Assembly (NCBI GenBank): GCA_029783825.1 | Contig: JAREIK010009680.1 | Location: 62,001 to 126,000, forward strand | DNA length: 64,000 nucleotides | Source: Sapria himalayana | Taxonomy: Eukaryota > Streptophyta > Magnoliopsida > Malpighiales > Rafflesiaceae | Direction: 5' to 3' | In this document: piece by piece, positions 27,641 to 43,000 of the stretch | How positions within the stretch are numbered: position 1 is the stretch's first letter | Layout of the letters: each line of letters begins with the position of its first letter | Translations under genes and position numbers: made by a program | Notes under the pieces: model-generated | Seen by the model: only the letters and a program-made list of their open reading frames with translations | What the model was told of the DNA's origin: nothing | Database searches by the model: none

Positions 27641-30600
27641 AAAATATTTTAATTATTTATCAGTTTTTTTATAGAAATATTAATTACAAAATAAATTATT
27701 AGTGAGACAGATCTAATTTAAATTATACCGGTATATACAAAATAATAAAGAATAAATCTCATTTTTTTACATTTTATATTTAAATATTCAAATTTAATTA
27801 TTTACTTGTTTATTTTTTATATAAATATTAATTACAAAATAAATTATGAGTTATACAAATATAATTTATATAAATTATTTTTCATCAAAATAATATAGAT
27901 AAACTTTTTAAAAGAAATAAAATTTTCAAAACAAAAAATTATTATATATTAATATATATTTGCTTTGCTTCTGAATAATTTTAGGTTCTGTAATTATATT
28001 ATAATTGATATCTATCTTATTAATAATAGATTATTAATTTATTTTTTGATCATTATTAGAATATTTATCAATAAAATAGTTTATATTGAATTTATATGAT
28101 ATATAAATATAATGATTATTATAACAAAATATTGAATTCACTTTTTAAAAAAATTTAAGAATTATTATATTTTCTATGGTTATATCCTTAGAAAATATCA
28201 AAAAATAATAAAAATAAAATTTTTGTTTTTTTATTTCTTAAATAAAACCTATAAACTTCTTAATGCATACACAGTTAAATAAGTAAACTCCTAGACCCCG
28301 TAATGCCTAAATATAGTAACCATTAAACCGATATATAATACATAATAAATAATAAATCTAATTTTTATTTCTATTTATTATAATTTTAATTATTTATTAG
28401 TTTATTTTTATAGAAATATTTATTACAAAATAAATTGAGTGCGACAAATATAATTTAAAAAATTTATTTTTAATGAAATAATATATATACGCATATTAAA
28501 GAAGTAAAAATTTAAAAATTTAAAATTATTATCTAGTAATATGTTTTACTTTAATTTTGAATCAATTTGGGTGTTGTAAATATTTTTTAATTATTTTCTA
28601 TTTTTTTATTAATAGTTTATTAATTTAATATTTGATCATTATTATAATATCTATCAATAAAATTGTTTATATTGAATTTATATGATATATAATTATTAAT
28701 ATTATTATAAATAAAATATTATATTTACATTTAAAAAAATTTTAAATATTCTTATATTTTCAAATGTTATAACATATGAAAATGATAAAAAATTATAATT
28801 TTTTTTTATTATTTTATTGTTTAAATAAAACCTATAAACCATTAAATGCCTAAAAACATAAAGCACAAAATTTTCAAATGACAAAAAATCTAAATATTTA
28901 AACCATTAAACTAGTATACATTAATAAAAATCATAAATCTTATTTTAATTTTTATTAAGTATAATTTACAATTTTTATTTTAATTATATATCAGTTTATT
29001 TTATAGAAATAATAATTACAAAATAAATTATATGTGAGACAGATATAATTAAAATTAAACTGTTATACCCTAAATAATAATTAATAAATCACATTTTTTT
29101 TCATTATAATTTTAAATATTCATTTTAATTATTTATTTGTTTATTTATATATAAATATTAATTACAAAATAAATTATGAGTTAGACAAATATAATTTATA
29201 TAAATTATTTTTAATCAAAAAATATAGATAAACTTTTTAAAATAAAAAAAAAATTCAAAACAAAAAATTATTATATTGTAATATATTTTGCTTTGCTTTT
29301 GAATTATTTTAGGTTTTGTTATTATATTTTAATTGATATATATCTTATTAATAATAGATTATTTATTTATTTTTTGATCATTATTAGAATATTTATCAAT
29401 AAAATTGGTTATATTGAATTTATATGATATATAAATATAATGATTATTATAACTAAATATTGTATTCACTTTTGAAAAAAATTTAAAAATTATTATATTT
29501 TCAATGGTTATTATCTTAAAACAAGAGAAAAAATAATAATAATAAATTTTTTGTTATTTCATTTTTTAAATAAAACCTATAGATTATTAAATGCTTAGTT
29601 ACTTAAATCAGTAAGATCATAAATCCCGAAACCCCTAAATACATAAACCTTTTAACGGCTATATACTACTTAATAAATAATAAATCTCATTTTTATTTCT
29701 ATTTATTATAATTTTAAATATTCATTTTAATTATTTATAGTTTAAATTTTTAGAAAAATTAATTAAAGAATAAATTTCAAGTGAGACAAATATTTTTTAA
29801 ATAATATATTTTAATAAAAATAAATTATAAGCTTATAAAAAGAAGGAAATTTTTAAAAATTAAATATTATTATTTAATAATATATTTGGATTTGAATTTG
29901 AATCATTTTGTGTTATGCAAATATATTTTAATTAATATTTATATTATTAATAATAGTTTATTAATTTAATTTGTGATCATTATTATAATATCTTTCATAA
30001 AAATTATTTATATTGAATTTATATGATATATAATTAGTCAGATTAATATAATTATACATTATATTCACATTTCAAAAAATTTGAACAATTATTTTATATT
30101 AAAAGTTAATAACCTTTGAAAATCAGAAAAAATCAAAAAAAGAATTTTAAATTTTTATTATATAAATAAAACCTATAAACCTCTAAATGCCTAAAAACAT
30201 AAATTGCTAAACTTCTTAACGACGAAACTCGTACATAATCAAACAATTAAATCAGTATACCATATGTAATAAATCATAAATCTAATTTTAATTTGTATTC
30301 ATTATAATTTTAAATATTCATTTTAATTATTTATTTGTTTATTTTTTATAGAAATATCAATCAAAAAATAAATAATGAGTGAGACAAATATAATTTTAAA
30401 AATTTATTTTTAATCAAAAAAAAAATAAGCTTATATAAAGAAGTAAAGATTCAAAAACAAAAATTTATTATTTAGTAATATATTTTACTTTGATTTTGAA
30501 TTATTATATATAGGTTTTGAAATTATATTTTAATTGCAATCAATCTTATTAATAATAGTTTATTAATTTATTATTTGATCATTTTTATAATATCGAATAA

Positions 30601-33600
30601 TAAAATTACTTATATTCAATTAAAATGTATTATAATTTTTATTTGTATTCAATTTAATTTTAAATATTCATTTTAATAATTTTTTAATTTATTTTTATAG
30701 AAATATTAATTACAAAATAAATAATGAGTGAGACAGATATAATTTAAATAAATTATTTTTTATGAAAAAAAATAATCTTAAAAAATAAAAAAAATTTCAA
30801 AAATTTAAAATTTTATTTAGTAATATAATTTACTTTGATTTTGAATTATTTTGGGTTTTGCAAATATATTTTAATTAATATCTATCTTATTAATAATAGT
30901 TTATTAATTTATTTTTTGATCATTTTTATAATATATATTAATACATGTTTTTATATTGAATCTACAACAAATATATTTATTAAGATTATTATAACTTAGT
31001 ATTGTATTCATTTTAGAACTATTAAAAAATTAATATATTTTCAAAGGTCATAACCTTTGAAAATTACGAAAATTTATAAAAATAAATTTTTTGTTATTTC
31101 ATTAATTAAATAAAACCTATAAACACGAAAATGTGTAAACATATAATTTAATAAACTTTTTAACCCCAAAACCACAAAAAACATAAAAAATTAAATATTT
31201 AAACCCTAAATAATAAATAATAAATAATAAATCTCATTTTTATTAGTATTCATTATAATTTTAAATATACATTTTAATTATTTATTAGTTTAATTTTATA
31301 GAAATATAAATTAAAAAATAAATTATTAGTGAGACAAATATAATTTAAATAGAATATTTTTCATAAAAAAAAATATAGGCTTATAAATGGATACAAAAAT
31401 TTAAAAATATAAAATTAATATTTAGTAAAATATTTCACCGTGATTTTGAGTCATTTTAGGTTTTGTAAATATATTTTAAACAATATTTATCTTATTAATA
31501 ATTGGTTATTACTTTTTTATGATCATTATTATAATAAATATCAATAAAATAGTTTATATTGAATGTATATGATATATAATTATTATGATTATTATAACAT
31601 CATATTGTATTCACTTTTCAGAAAAAAAATTTAAAAATTATTATATTTTCAAAGGTTATGAGCTTCAAAAATGAGAAAAAATAACAAAAATAAATTTTTT
31701 GTTATTTTATTTTTTATATAAAACCTAAAAACCACTTAATGACTAAACTCCTAAACCCCGAAGCCCATAAATACTTAAAACATTAAATTAGTATTGTCTT
31801 AATAATAAATCATAAATCTCAGTTTTATTAGTATTCATTATAATATTAAATATTCATTTTTATTATTTATCAATTTATTTTTATAGAAATATTAATTACA
31901 AAATAAATTATTAGTGTGCCATATATTATTTAAATTATTTATTTTTCATCAAAAAAAATGCTTATAAAAAGTGGCAAAATTATAACAATAAAAAATTATT
32001 ATTCATCAAGAATAGTTTATTAATTTATTTTTTGATCATAATTATAATATCTAGCAATATAAATATTTATATTGAATTTAAATGAATTATAATTATTAAG
32101 ATTATTATAAATAAATATTATATTTACATATGAAAAAAATTTAAAAATTATTATATTTTCAAAGGATATAATCTTCCAAAATTAGAAAAAATAAAATAAA
32201 TAAATTTATTGCTATATCTTTGTTTAAATAAAATTTATAAACCACTAAATGCCTAAACACTTAAACATCTAAACTCCTAAACACAAAAGCCCCTAAATAC
32301 TTAAACCTTTAAACTCGTAAACCTTAAACATAATTTAAATAATTTTTTAAAATATTAATTACAAAATAAATTATGAGTGATACAAATATAATTTAAATAA
32401 TTTATTTTTCATCAAAAAAATATATAAGCTTATAAAAAGAAGCAAAAACAATTAAAACAAAAATTATTATTTAGTTATAAATTTTACTTGGATTTTGAAT
32501 AATTTTAGGTTTTGCAATTATATTTTAATTTATATCCATCATAATAATAATAACATATTAATTTATTTTTTGATAATTGATATCATATCTATGAATAAAA
32601 TTGTTTATATTTAGTTTATTTTATATATAATTATAATGATTATTATTACTAAATATTGTATTCACCTTTGAAAATGTGAAAAAATAGCAAAAATAATTTT
32701 TTTGTTATTTTATTGTTTAAACAAAACCTATAAACCACTAAATTCCTAAAAACATAAATAGCTAAAGTCCTGAACGACAAAACCTCTAAATACTTAAAAT
32801 ATTAAACTGGTATACATTAATAGTAATTCATAAATCTCATTTTAATTTTTATTCAGTATAATTTTAATTTTTTATTTTAATTATTTATCAGTTTATTTTT
32901 ATTGAAATATCAATTACAAAATAAATTATTAGTGTGATACATATAAATAAAATTAAACTGGAATACACTAAATAATAAAGAATAAATCTCATTTTTTTTC
33001 ATTATAATTTTAAATATTCATTTTAATTATTTATTTGTTTATTTTTATATAATTTTTAATTAAAAAATAAATTATGAGTTAGACAAATATAATTTATATA
33101 AATTATTTTTCATCAAAAAAAATATAGATAAACTTATAAAAAAAAAAATTAAAAACAAAAAATTATTATATAGTAATATAAATTCTTTGCTTCTAAATAA
33201 ATATAGGATTTGTAATTATATTTTAATTGATATCTATCTTATTAATAATAAATTATTAATTTATTTTTTGATCATTATTAGAATATTTATCAATAATATT
33301 GTTTATATTGAATTTATATGATATATAAATATAATGATTATTATAACTAAATTTTGAATTCACATTTGAAAAAAATTTAAAAATTATTATATTTTGAAAG
33401 GTTATAACCTTTGAAAATATAAAAAAATAATAAAAATAAATATTTTGTTATTTTAATTTTTAAATAAAACCTTTAACCCACTAAATGGATACATAGTTAA
33501 ATCAGTAAACTCTTAAAGCCCATAATGCCTAAATACATAAATCATTAAGCCGCTATATACTACTTAATAATTAAGAAACCTAATTTTTATTTCAATTAAT

Positions 33601-36600
33601 TATAATTTTAAATATTCATTTTAATTATTTATTAGTTTATTTTTATATAAAATTTTATTACAAAATAAATTATGAGTGCCACATATATAATTTAAATAAT
33701 TTATTTTTAATAAATAAAAATATATACGCTTATAGAAGAAGTAATAATTAAAAAATTAAAAATTATTATCCAATAATATTTTTTACTTTAATCTTGAATC
33801 AATTTGGGTTTTGCAAATATTTTTTAATTAATATCTATCTTATTATTAATTGTTTATTAATTAAATTTTTCATCATTATTATAATATCTATAAATAAAAT
33901 TGTTTATATTGAATTTATATGATATATAATTATTAAAATTATTATAACTAAATATTGTATTTACATTTCAAAAAATTTCAAATATTATTATATTTTCAAA
34001 GGTTATAACCTATGAAAATGACAAAAAATTACAAATTTTTTTTGTTATTTTATTATTTAAATAAAACATATAAACCACTAAATGCCTAAAAACATGAATA
34101 GTTAAACACATATACGACAAAACCTTTAAAAACTTAAAATATTAAATTGGTATACATTAATAATAAATCCTAAATATCATTTTAATTTTTATTCAGTATA
34201 ATTTTAAATTTTTATTTTAATTATTTATCAGTTTATTTTTATAAAAATATTAATTACAAAATAAATTATTTGTGAGAAAGATATAATTTAAATTAAACCG
34301 GTAGACTCTAAATAATAAATAATAAATCTCATTTTTTTATTATAATTTTATATATTCATTTTAATTTAATATTTTTTTATATTTAAATAAATATTAATTA
34401 AATAATAAATTATGAGTTAGACAAATATAATTTATGTAAATTATTTTTAATCAAAAAAATATAGATAAACTTTTTAAAATAAAAAAAATTAGAAAATAAA
34501 AAAATTTTATATAGTAATATATATTGGTTTGCTTATGAATCATTTTATGTTTTGTAATAATATTTTAATTGATATCTATATTATTAATAATAGATTATTA
34601 ATTTATTTTTTGATCATTATTATAATATTAATCACTAAAATTGTTTATATTAAATTTATATGATATATAAATATAATGATATTTATAACTAAATATTGAA
34701 TTTTCTTTTGAAAAAAAATTAAAAATTATTATATTTTCAAAGGTTATAACCTTTGAAAATATCAAAAAATAATAAAAATAAATTTTTTGTTATTTTATAA
34801 TTTAAATAAAACCTATAAACCACTAAATGCATACCCAATTAAATCAGTATACTCCTAAACCCCTTAATACCTGAATATATAAACCATTAAACCACTATAT
34901 AATACATAATAATTAATAAATCTATTTTTTTTTCTATTTATTATAACTTTAAATATTCATTTAATTATTCATTAGTTTATTTTTATAGAAATATTTATTA
35001 CAAAATAAATTATGATTAAGTCAAATATAATTTAAATAAATTATTTTAATCAAAAAATATATATACGCTTTTAAAAGAAGTAATATATATACGCTTTTGA
35101 ATCAATTTTGGTTTTGTAAATATTTTTTAGTGAATATCTATCTCATTATTAATAGTTTATTAATTTAATTTTTGATCATTATTATAATAACGATCAATAA
35201 AATTGTTTATATTGAATTTATATGATGTATGATTATTAATAATATTATAACTAAATATTGTATTCACATTCCAAAAAATTTTAAATCTCAAAACCATTAG
35301 ACTGGTATAAATTAATAATAAATCATAAATCTCATTTTAATTTTTATTCAGTATAATTGTAAATTTTTATTTTAATTATTTATCAGTTTATTTTTATAGA
35401 AATATTAATTACAAAATAAAGTATTCGTGAGACATATCTAATATAAATAATTTATTTTTCATCAAAAAGAATATATATCCGTATAAAAAGAGGCACAATT
35501 TTAAAAACAAAAATTTATTATTTAGTAATATATTTTATTTTGATTTTGAATAACTTTAGAGTTTATAATTATATTTTAATTTATATCATTCTTATGTATA
35601 ATTGTTTTTTAATTATGTATTGATCATTATTATAATATGTATTAATAAAATTATTTATATTGAGTTTACATTATATATAATTATTAAGATTATTATAACT
35701 CAATATTATATTCACATTTTAAAAAAATTAAAAATTATCATATTTTCAAAGGTTATAACCTTCAAAAATTAAAAAAAATCAAAAAATTAAATTTTTTATT
35801 TTTTCATTCTTTAAATAAAAACTATAAATCACTAAAGGCCTAAACACTTAAATCACTAAACCCCAAAACACCTAAATACTTAAACCATTAAACTAGTATA
35901 TCCTTAATAATAAATAATAAATCTCTATTTTATTTGTATTCATTATTGTTTTAAATATTCATTTTAATTATTTATTAGTATATTTTTATAGAATTATAAA
36001 TTAAAAATAAATTATGTGGAAGACAAATATACTATAAATAATTTACTTTTAATAACAGAAAATATAAAGTTATAAAAAGAAGCAAAACATCAAAAAAATT
36101 ATTATTTAGTATTATATTTTACTTTGATTTTGAATAAATTTCGTTTTGCAAATATATTTAAAAAAATATATATCTTATTAATAATAGTTTATTAATTTAT
36201 TTTTTGATCATTAATATAATATCTATCAATATATTTGTTTATATTGAATTAACATGATATATAATTTTTAAGATTATCATAACTAAATATAGTATTCACA
36301 TATAAAAGAAATTTAAAAATTGTTATATTTTCAAAGGTTATAACCTTCAAAAATGAGAAAAAATAAAAAAAATAAATTTTTTGATATATCATTGTTTTAA
36401 TAAAACTTATAAACCATTAAATGCCTAAACACAAAATTCTCTAATCTCGAAAACCCCGAAGCCTCTAAATATTTAAACCTTTAAACTCATAAGCCTTAAA
36501 TATAATTTAAATAATATATTGAAATATTAATTACAAAATATATTATGAGTTATACAAATATAATTTAAATAATTTATTTTTTATCAAAAAAATATATACG

Positions 36601-38710
36601 CTTATAAAAAGAAGCAAAAACTAAAAAACAAAAATTATTATTTAATAATAAAATTTACATTGTTTTTGAATCATTTTAGGTTTTTAATTATATTTTAATT
36701 TATATTTATCATATTAATAATAACATTTTTATTTATATTTTGATAATTGATATCATATCTATCAATAAAATTATTTATATTTAGTTTATATTATATATAA
36801 ATATAATGATTCTTATTACTAAATATTGTATTCACATTTTTAAAAAAATTTAAAATTATTATAAATTTCTAAGTTTATAAACTTTGAAAATGTGAAAAAA
36901 TATCAAAAATATTTTTTTTGTTATTTTATTGTTTAAATAAAACATATAAACCACTAAATGCTTAAAAACATAAATTGTTAAACTTCTTAATGATAGAATC
37001 TCTAAATACTTAAACCATTAAACTGGTAAACATTAATAATAATTCATAAATCTCATTTTAATCTTTATTCAGTATAATTTTAAATTTTTTTTAATTATTT
37101 ATCAATTTATTTTTAGAGAAATATTAATTACAAAATAAATTATTAGTGAGACGGATCTAATTTAAATTAAAACACTATCCCTAAATATTAAATAATAAAT
37201 CTCATTTTTTTTCATTATAATTTATAATATTCATTTTAATTATTTATTTGTTATTTATATATAAATATTAATTACAAAATAAATTGAGCTAGACAAAAAT
37301 AATTTATATAAATTATTTTTCATCGAAAAATTATAGATAAACCTTTTAAAAAAAAAATTTTCAAAACAAAAAATTATTATATAGTAATATATTTTGCTTT
37401 GCTTCTAAATCATTTTAGGTATTTTAATTATATTTTAATTAATATCTATCTTATTAATAATAGATTATTAATTTATTTTTTGATCATTATTAGAATATTT
37501 ATCAATAAAATTGTTTATATTGAATTTACATGATATATAATTATAAAGATTTTTATAACTAAATATTATATTTACATTTGAAAATAATTTAAAAATTTTT
37601 ATATTTTTAAAGGTTATCATCTTTGAAAATGAGATAAAATCACAAAAATAAATTTTTTGTTATTTTATTGTTTATATAAAACTTATAAACTACTAAAGGC
37701 CTAAACGCTTAAATCATTAAACTCCTAAACCCCAAAACCCTAAAACCCTTAAATACCTAAACATTAAAACCATCTTTAAATGTTTATGTATTTATAAATA
37801 ATATATAAATATCTATCAATAAATAATAGTTTATTAATTTATTTTTTGATCATTATTATATTTATATTTATAATTAGTTTATTAATATCAATCAATAAAA
37901 TTGTTTATTTTTAATTTACATCATAAATAATTATTAAGTTTATTATAACTAAATATTGTATTCATATTTGATAAAAATTTAAAATTATTATATTTATAAA
38001 GATTATAACCTTCAAAATTGATAAAAAATTTGAAAAATAATTTTTTGGGTATTTCATTATTTAAATAAAACATATAAACTACTAAATGCCTAAACACTTA
38101 AATCACTAAACTCTAAAACTCCTAAATACTTAAACCATTAAATAGGTATACCATAAATAATTATTCATAAATCTCATTTTTATTTCTATTCATTATAATT
38201 TTAATATTCATTTTAATTATTTATTAGATTATTTTTGAAATATTAATTGCAAAATAAAATTATGAATGAGGAAAATATAATTTAAATAATTTATCTTCAT
38301 CAAAAAAATTTATAAGCTTATAAAAAGAATCAAAAATTTAAAAATATAAAATTTTTATTTAGTAATATATTTTACTTTGATTTTGAATCGTTTTAGGTTT
38401 TGCAAATATATTTTAATTAATATCTATCTTATTAATAATAGTTTATTAATCTATTTTATGATCAGTATTATAATATCAATCAATAAAATTATTTATATTG
38501 AATTTACATGATATTTAATTTTTATTATTATTATAATTAAATATTGTATTAACATTTGAAAAAAAAATTAAAAATTATAATATTTTCAATGGTTATAACC
38601 TTGAAAATGAGAAAAAATCTTAAAAATAGTTTTTTTGTTATTTAATTATTTAAATAAAACCTATAAACCACAAAATACATAAATAGTTAAATTACTAAAC
38701 TCATAAACCC
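27641..38710 (-). repeat. AT-rich satellite array, - orientation, between blocks 2 and 3
   Basis: About 11.1 kb of reverse-oriented satellite. The arm next to block 2 contains monomer types (near 28250-29600) that are missing beside block 3. A truncated monomer joins AAATTTTAAATC to TCAAAACCATTAGACTGG at about 35282, and the same join recurs near 45857. The segment ends with the AAACCATCTTTAAATG element near 37768 and a normal monomer before block 3. No gene is visible in this stretch. Confidence 0.9.
34734..34759. repeat. Perfect 26-bp palindrome in satellite monomer
   Basis: Same perfect dyad as at 7506. Neighbouring monomers (for example near 33991, 35745 and 36335) carry versions with one to three mismatches. 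Confidence 0.9.
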
Positions 38711-39960
38711 TGATACTGCTGCACCACACACACATAGCGATGGACCATATTACACATGTGCACATATTCTTGTCCATTTAGGTGTAGCACTTAGAGGGGC
38801 CAGCAAGTCCTGGAAGTAGACAGAAGTATGGGCCACCAGCTTGTAGAGGGCCCCACTAGCAAGCCAGGATGATAACATTCATATAACTGATGAGGCCGAG
38901 CAAAGTGGTCGGGAGTACACCCATGAGTAGCTAGGAGAGGGTCCCAATAGCCCTATCAGGCAGCATAGAGGGCCACACAACTGTCGCCCAACAGGAGTAG
39001 CGGGCAATCCATGATTAATTGGAGAGCTAGCAAAATCCGAAGCATCACCACGTAGAGCCAGTAAGCAATGGAGTCCAGACCAGCCACACGGGAACGAAAG
39101 ATTCAAACTTGTAGTTTATGTTTGTAGTCTTATTTGTATTTTGAACTTTGTATGCACCATGTACTTATAGAGATGTATCATGACAAACTCACATACACAA
39201 TCTTATATGTTCTCTATGTAGCATGCAATGAGGGCAACTGGACCCATGAGTATCTCTAAGATGGGCCCACTAATGCATTTTGTAAATAGACATTAGGCGA
39301 TTCTACACTACCGGGAGCAAAGTCCCATCTTTATAGCATTTTGTAATTTTACTTGTATTCTAGCTTGGTTGAACGCGTAGATAATTAGACTATGAGATGG
39401 ACCTCATCACACATGCACACCGATGCATGCATATTTTTTTATATTTTGTAGGTGCAACATATAGCCGCTTCTTGGAGCTCGAGGAGGAATCATTCTAACC
39501 CAAGAGATACTCTTTTAAGGATCATTGGGGTAAAAGAATGTGGAATATAGAGGCGATAATGAATTGAAAAATTTCCATATATATGGACTTGTGGATTTAT
39601 GGGTATTCAGTTTTACATGTATTCCATTGAATAGCAATGACATAGGCAAACGCTTGATGCTGCATGTCACATACTTGCACAATCTTATATTTGCATAGTT
39701 CTAATATGGTTTACATTCAGGTTCCTCCAAAGGCTTGGAAAAATATGATTGGAAAGGATGCAGTGCGCATGATGACTCAATGCCAACTATGAGTCCGAGA
39801 ATGCCAGGGGATTTTAGTTTTATTCGTACTCTTGGAATTATTAGACATTATGTTTTTTTATGTATTTTATGCATAGAATCATTAAAGTACATAGGATTTC
39901 GTGGGCTGGCCTAAATTAGTCAGCTTTTTAGTCTCTTGTAAGTTGTGTGCCTAAATGATA

Positions 39961-39999
39961 AATAAAGTGTGTATTTTCCAAAAAAAACAAAAAAAAAAC
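39961..39999 (+). other. AATAAA signal followed by A-rich tract in block 3
   Basis: AATAAA at 39961-39966 is followed 13 bp later by a long A-rich tract interrupted by single C residues. The spacing fits a plant polyadenylation signal and the tail of a reverse-transcribed RNA. Copy 4 keeps the same arrangement on the opposite strand (TTTATT near 57560). Confidence 0.6.
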
Positions 40000-40076
40000 T
40001 ATAAACACTAAACTTTAAATCCTAAACCTTAAACCCTAAACTATAACCTTAATCCATAAACCCTAAATCCTAAATA
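40000..40076 (+). repeat. Degenerate telomere-like (CCCTAAA) tract in block 3
   Basis: Contains ATCCTAAACCTTAAACCC and ATAAACCCTAAATCCTAAA, the best-preserved telomere-like words in the window. It abuts the A-rich tract with no spacer. Confidence 0.7.
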
Positions 40077-43000
40077 TCATGTTTTGTAATTTTATAATCA
40101 AATGACTAAGTGTTAAATTTAAATTGAAATTCACAACTTTTAGGAATGTCACAGATTTATCTTTTTGTATATTTAACACAAAGTCATGACTCAAGGGGTG
40201 AGTTATGGATTCAGTCTCTTTCTTGCTTTAGATTATTGTAGCATTAGCAATGGTCATGATTGTATATTTTGTCTCTAGAACACAAAATCATATCGATGAG
40301 AATATGCCATAACTTGTGTCTCTCTTTTGAACATATTGTTATGGCACTAAGAATTATCATGATTACATATTTAATCACTATAATACTGCGTCACAGTATT
40401 GGATATGTCTATAGCTTGTGCATTTTATCTTTATATTGCAAAGTCATTGCACTAGGAATGATTGTGACTTTGGACATTCCTCAAGAGCAAAAGTCATGAC
40501 CCTAAAAATAGTTAAAGCTCGAGTACTACTCTTTATAACTTTCTAAAGCTAAAATTCTTTGGATCGGAAATATCACTATGGCATTTTCGTTTGATTTGAG
40601 ACCTCAAGTGTCAATGTGCAAGACTAATATTTTGAGCAATGATTAAAACCTTGTATAGATTTGAATATGATTCATTTACACCTTTTTGGGTATTGTGAGC
40701 TTGTCTACATAACTCATTTAATATAAAAAGAAAGAAATGATACTTTTCATATCCATGAGGATATAAAAAAAAGGCTTAGACATGCCAATAAAATACATTT
40801 TTTGATTCTTGATTGAAAGAGAGCCCATACTTCTTGCCCTGCTCAAACCAGCCCTAGGGCTAGTTTAATCTAATAGACTACATGGTGGTTATTTTTTTAG
40901 AGGTGAACTATGTTCTAAAAAAATTGCTTTGAGTGTGTGCATGAGAGATATTTTAGAAGAAATTACAATAATCAATATACATAGCATCATCAACAACTAG
41001 CTATTTCAACACATAGGGGTACAACTTTGGTTTAGTCTGTTAGCGTAAATGAGTCAAATTACCTTTGATAGCCTAGTGATTCAACATCAAGTATGATGAG
41101 ACATAACAGAGATAAAGTAAAAGCTCCTATTATTTTGGTTAGAGCTTTAGCAATCATTCTAGAGTTGAGAGAGAAACAAAATAAATTATTTTAATTATTC
41201 AGTAAAATTTTAATTTTTATTTTAATTATTTATCAGTTTATTTTTATAGAAATATTAATTACAAAATAAATTATTAGTGAGACAGATCTAATTTAAATTA
41301 AACTGATATATCCTAAATAATAACGAATAAATCTCATTTTTTTTCATATTAATTTTAAATATTGAAATTTAATTATTTATTTGTTTATTTTTATATAAAT
41401 ATTAATTACAAAATAAATTATGAGCTACACAAAGATAATTTATATAAATTATTTTTAATCAAAATAATATAGATAAACTTTTTAAAAGAAAAAAAAATTT
41501 CAAAACAAAAAATTATTATTTAGTAATATATTTTGCTTTACTTTTGAATCATTTTAGGTTTTGTAATTATTTTATAATTGATATCTATCTTATTAATAAT
41601 AGATTATTAATTTAATTTTTCGATCATTATTAGAATATTTATCAATAAAATTGTTTATATTGAATTTATATGATATATAAATATAATGATTATTATAAAT
41701 AAATATTGAATTCACTTTTGAAAAAAAATTAAAAATTATTATATTTTCAAAGGGTATAACCTTAAAAAATGAGAAAAAATAATAAAAATAAATTTTTTGT
41801 TATTTCATTTTTAAAATAAAACCTATAAATCATTAATTTCTTACTTAAATAAATTAGTAAGCTCATAAACCCCGAAACCCCTAAATACATAAACCTTTTA
41901 ACAGCATTATACTACTTAATAAATAATAAATCTCATTTTTATTTCTATTTATTATAATTTTAAATATTAATTATAATTATTTATAGTTTAATTTTTTAGA
42001 AAAATTAATTACAAAATAAATTTTGAGTGAGACAGATATTATTTAAATAATTTATTTTAATAAAAAAAATATAAGCTAATAAAAAGAAGGAAAATAAAAA
42101 AAATTAAATATTATTATTTAGTAATATATTTTGATTTAATTTTGAATCATTTTGTGTTATTTAAATATATTTTTATTAATATTTATATTATTAATAATAG
42201 TTTATTAATTTAATTTTTGATTATTATTATAATATCTATCCTTAAATTTTTTATATTTAATTTATATGATATATAATTAGTAAGATTAATATAAATATAA
42301 ATGGTATTCACATTTCAAAAATTTTAAAAATTATTTTATTTTCAAAGGTTCTAACCTTTGAAAATCCAAAAAAAATCAAAAATACAATTTTAAATTTTTA
42401 TTATATAAATAAAACCTATAAACCACTAAATGCCTAAAAATATAAATTGCTAAACTCCTAAACGACAAAACTCCTAAATAATCAGACAATTAAATCAGTA
42501 TACCAAATATAATAAATCATTAATCTCATTTTAATTTTTATTCATTATAATTTTAAATATTCATTTTAATTATTTATTAGTATATTTTTTATAGAAATAT
42601 TAATCACAAAATAAATAATGAGTGAGACAAATATAATTTTAATAATTTATTTTTAAATAAAAAAATATATGCTTATATAAAGAAGTAAAAATTTAAAAAT
42701 AAAAAGTTATTATTTAGTAATATATTTTACTTTGATTTTGAATCATTATATATTGGTTTTGCAATTATATTTTAATTACGATCAATCTTATTAATAATAG
42801 TCTATTAATTTATTATTTAATCATTTTTATAATATCGAACAATAAATTACTTATATTCAATTAAAATGTCTTATAATTATTAAGTTATTATAACTAGATA
42901 TTATATTTACATTTGAAAAAAATATAAATATTATTATATTTTCAAAGGTTATAACCTTCATAAATGATAAAAATCACAAAAATAATTTTTTTTATTATTT

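Larger units (their letters stand above)
38711..41180 (+). repeat. Composite repeat block, copy 3 (most complete forward copy)
   Basis: A 2.47 kb segment beginning TGATACTGCTGCACC and ending near GTTGAGAGAGAAACAAAA. Order inside: a left part of about 1.27 kb, AATAAA at 39961, an A-rich tract from 39980, CCCTAAA-like repeats at 40000-40076, and a right part of about 1.1 kb. The left flank reads AAACTCATAAACCC and the right flank resumes at TTCAGTAAAATTTT. An uninterrupted monomer has about 60-85 bp between those points, so the block replaces satellite sequence instead of simply splitting it. The 79-codon frame at 40260-40499 starts with TTG and has a same-length partner in copy 4, but copy 2 is frameshifted. 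No known domain. Identity unknown. Confidence 0.85.

Noticed and set aside
40260..40499. 79-codon frame in block 3, matched by 57024-57263 in block 4
   Set aside because: It begins with TTG rather than ATG, block 2 carries a frameshift, and no domain or gene context supports it. Treated as chance within a duplicated repeat.
38711..41180. Block as a Helitron or as an LTR element
   Set aside because: No TC...CTRR ends with a 3' hairpin at the edges. Although the ends can be read as TG...CA, the flanking 5-mers do not match in any copy.
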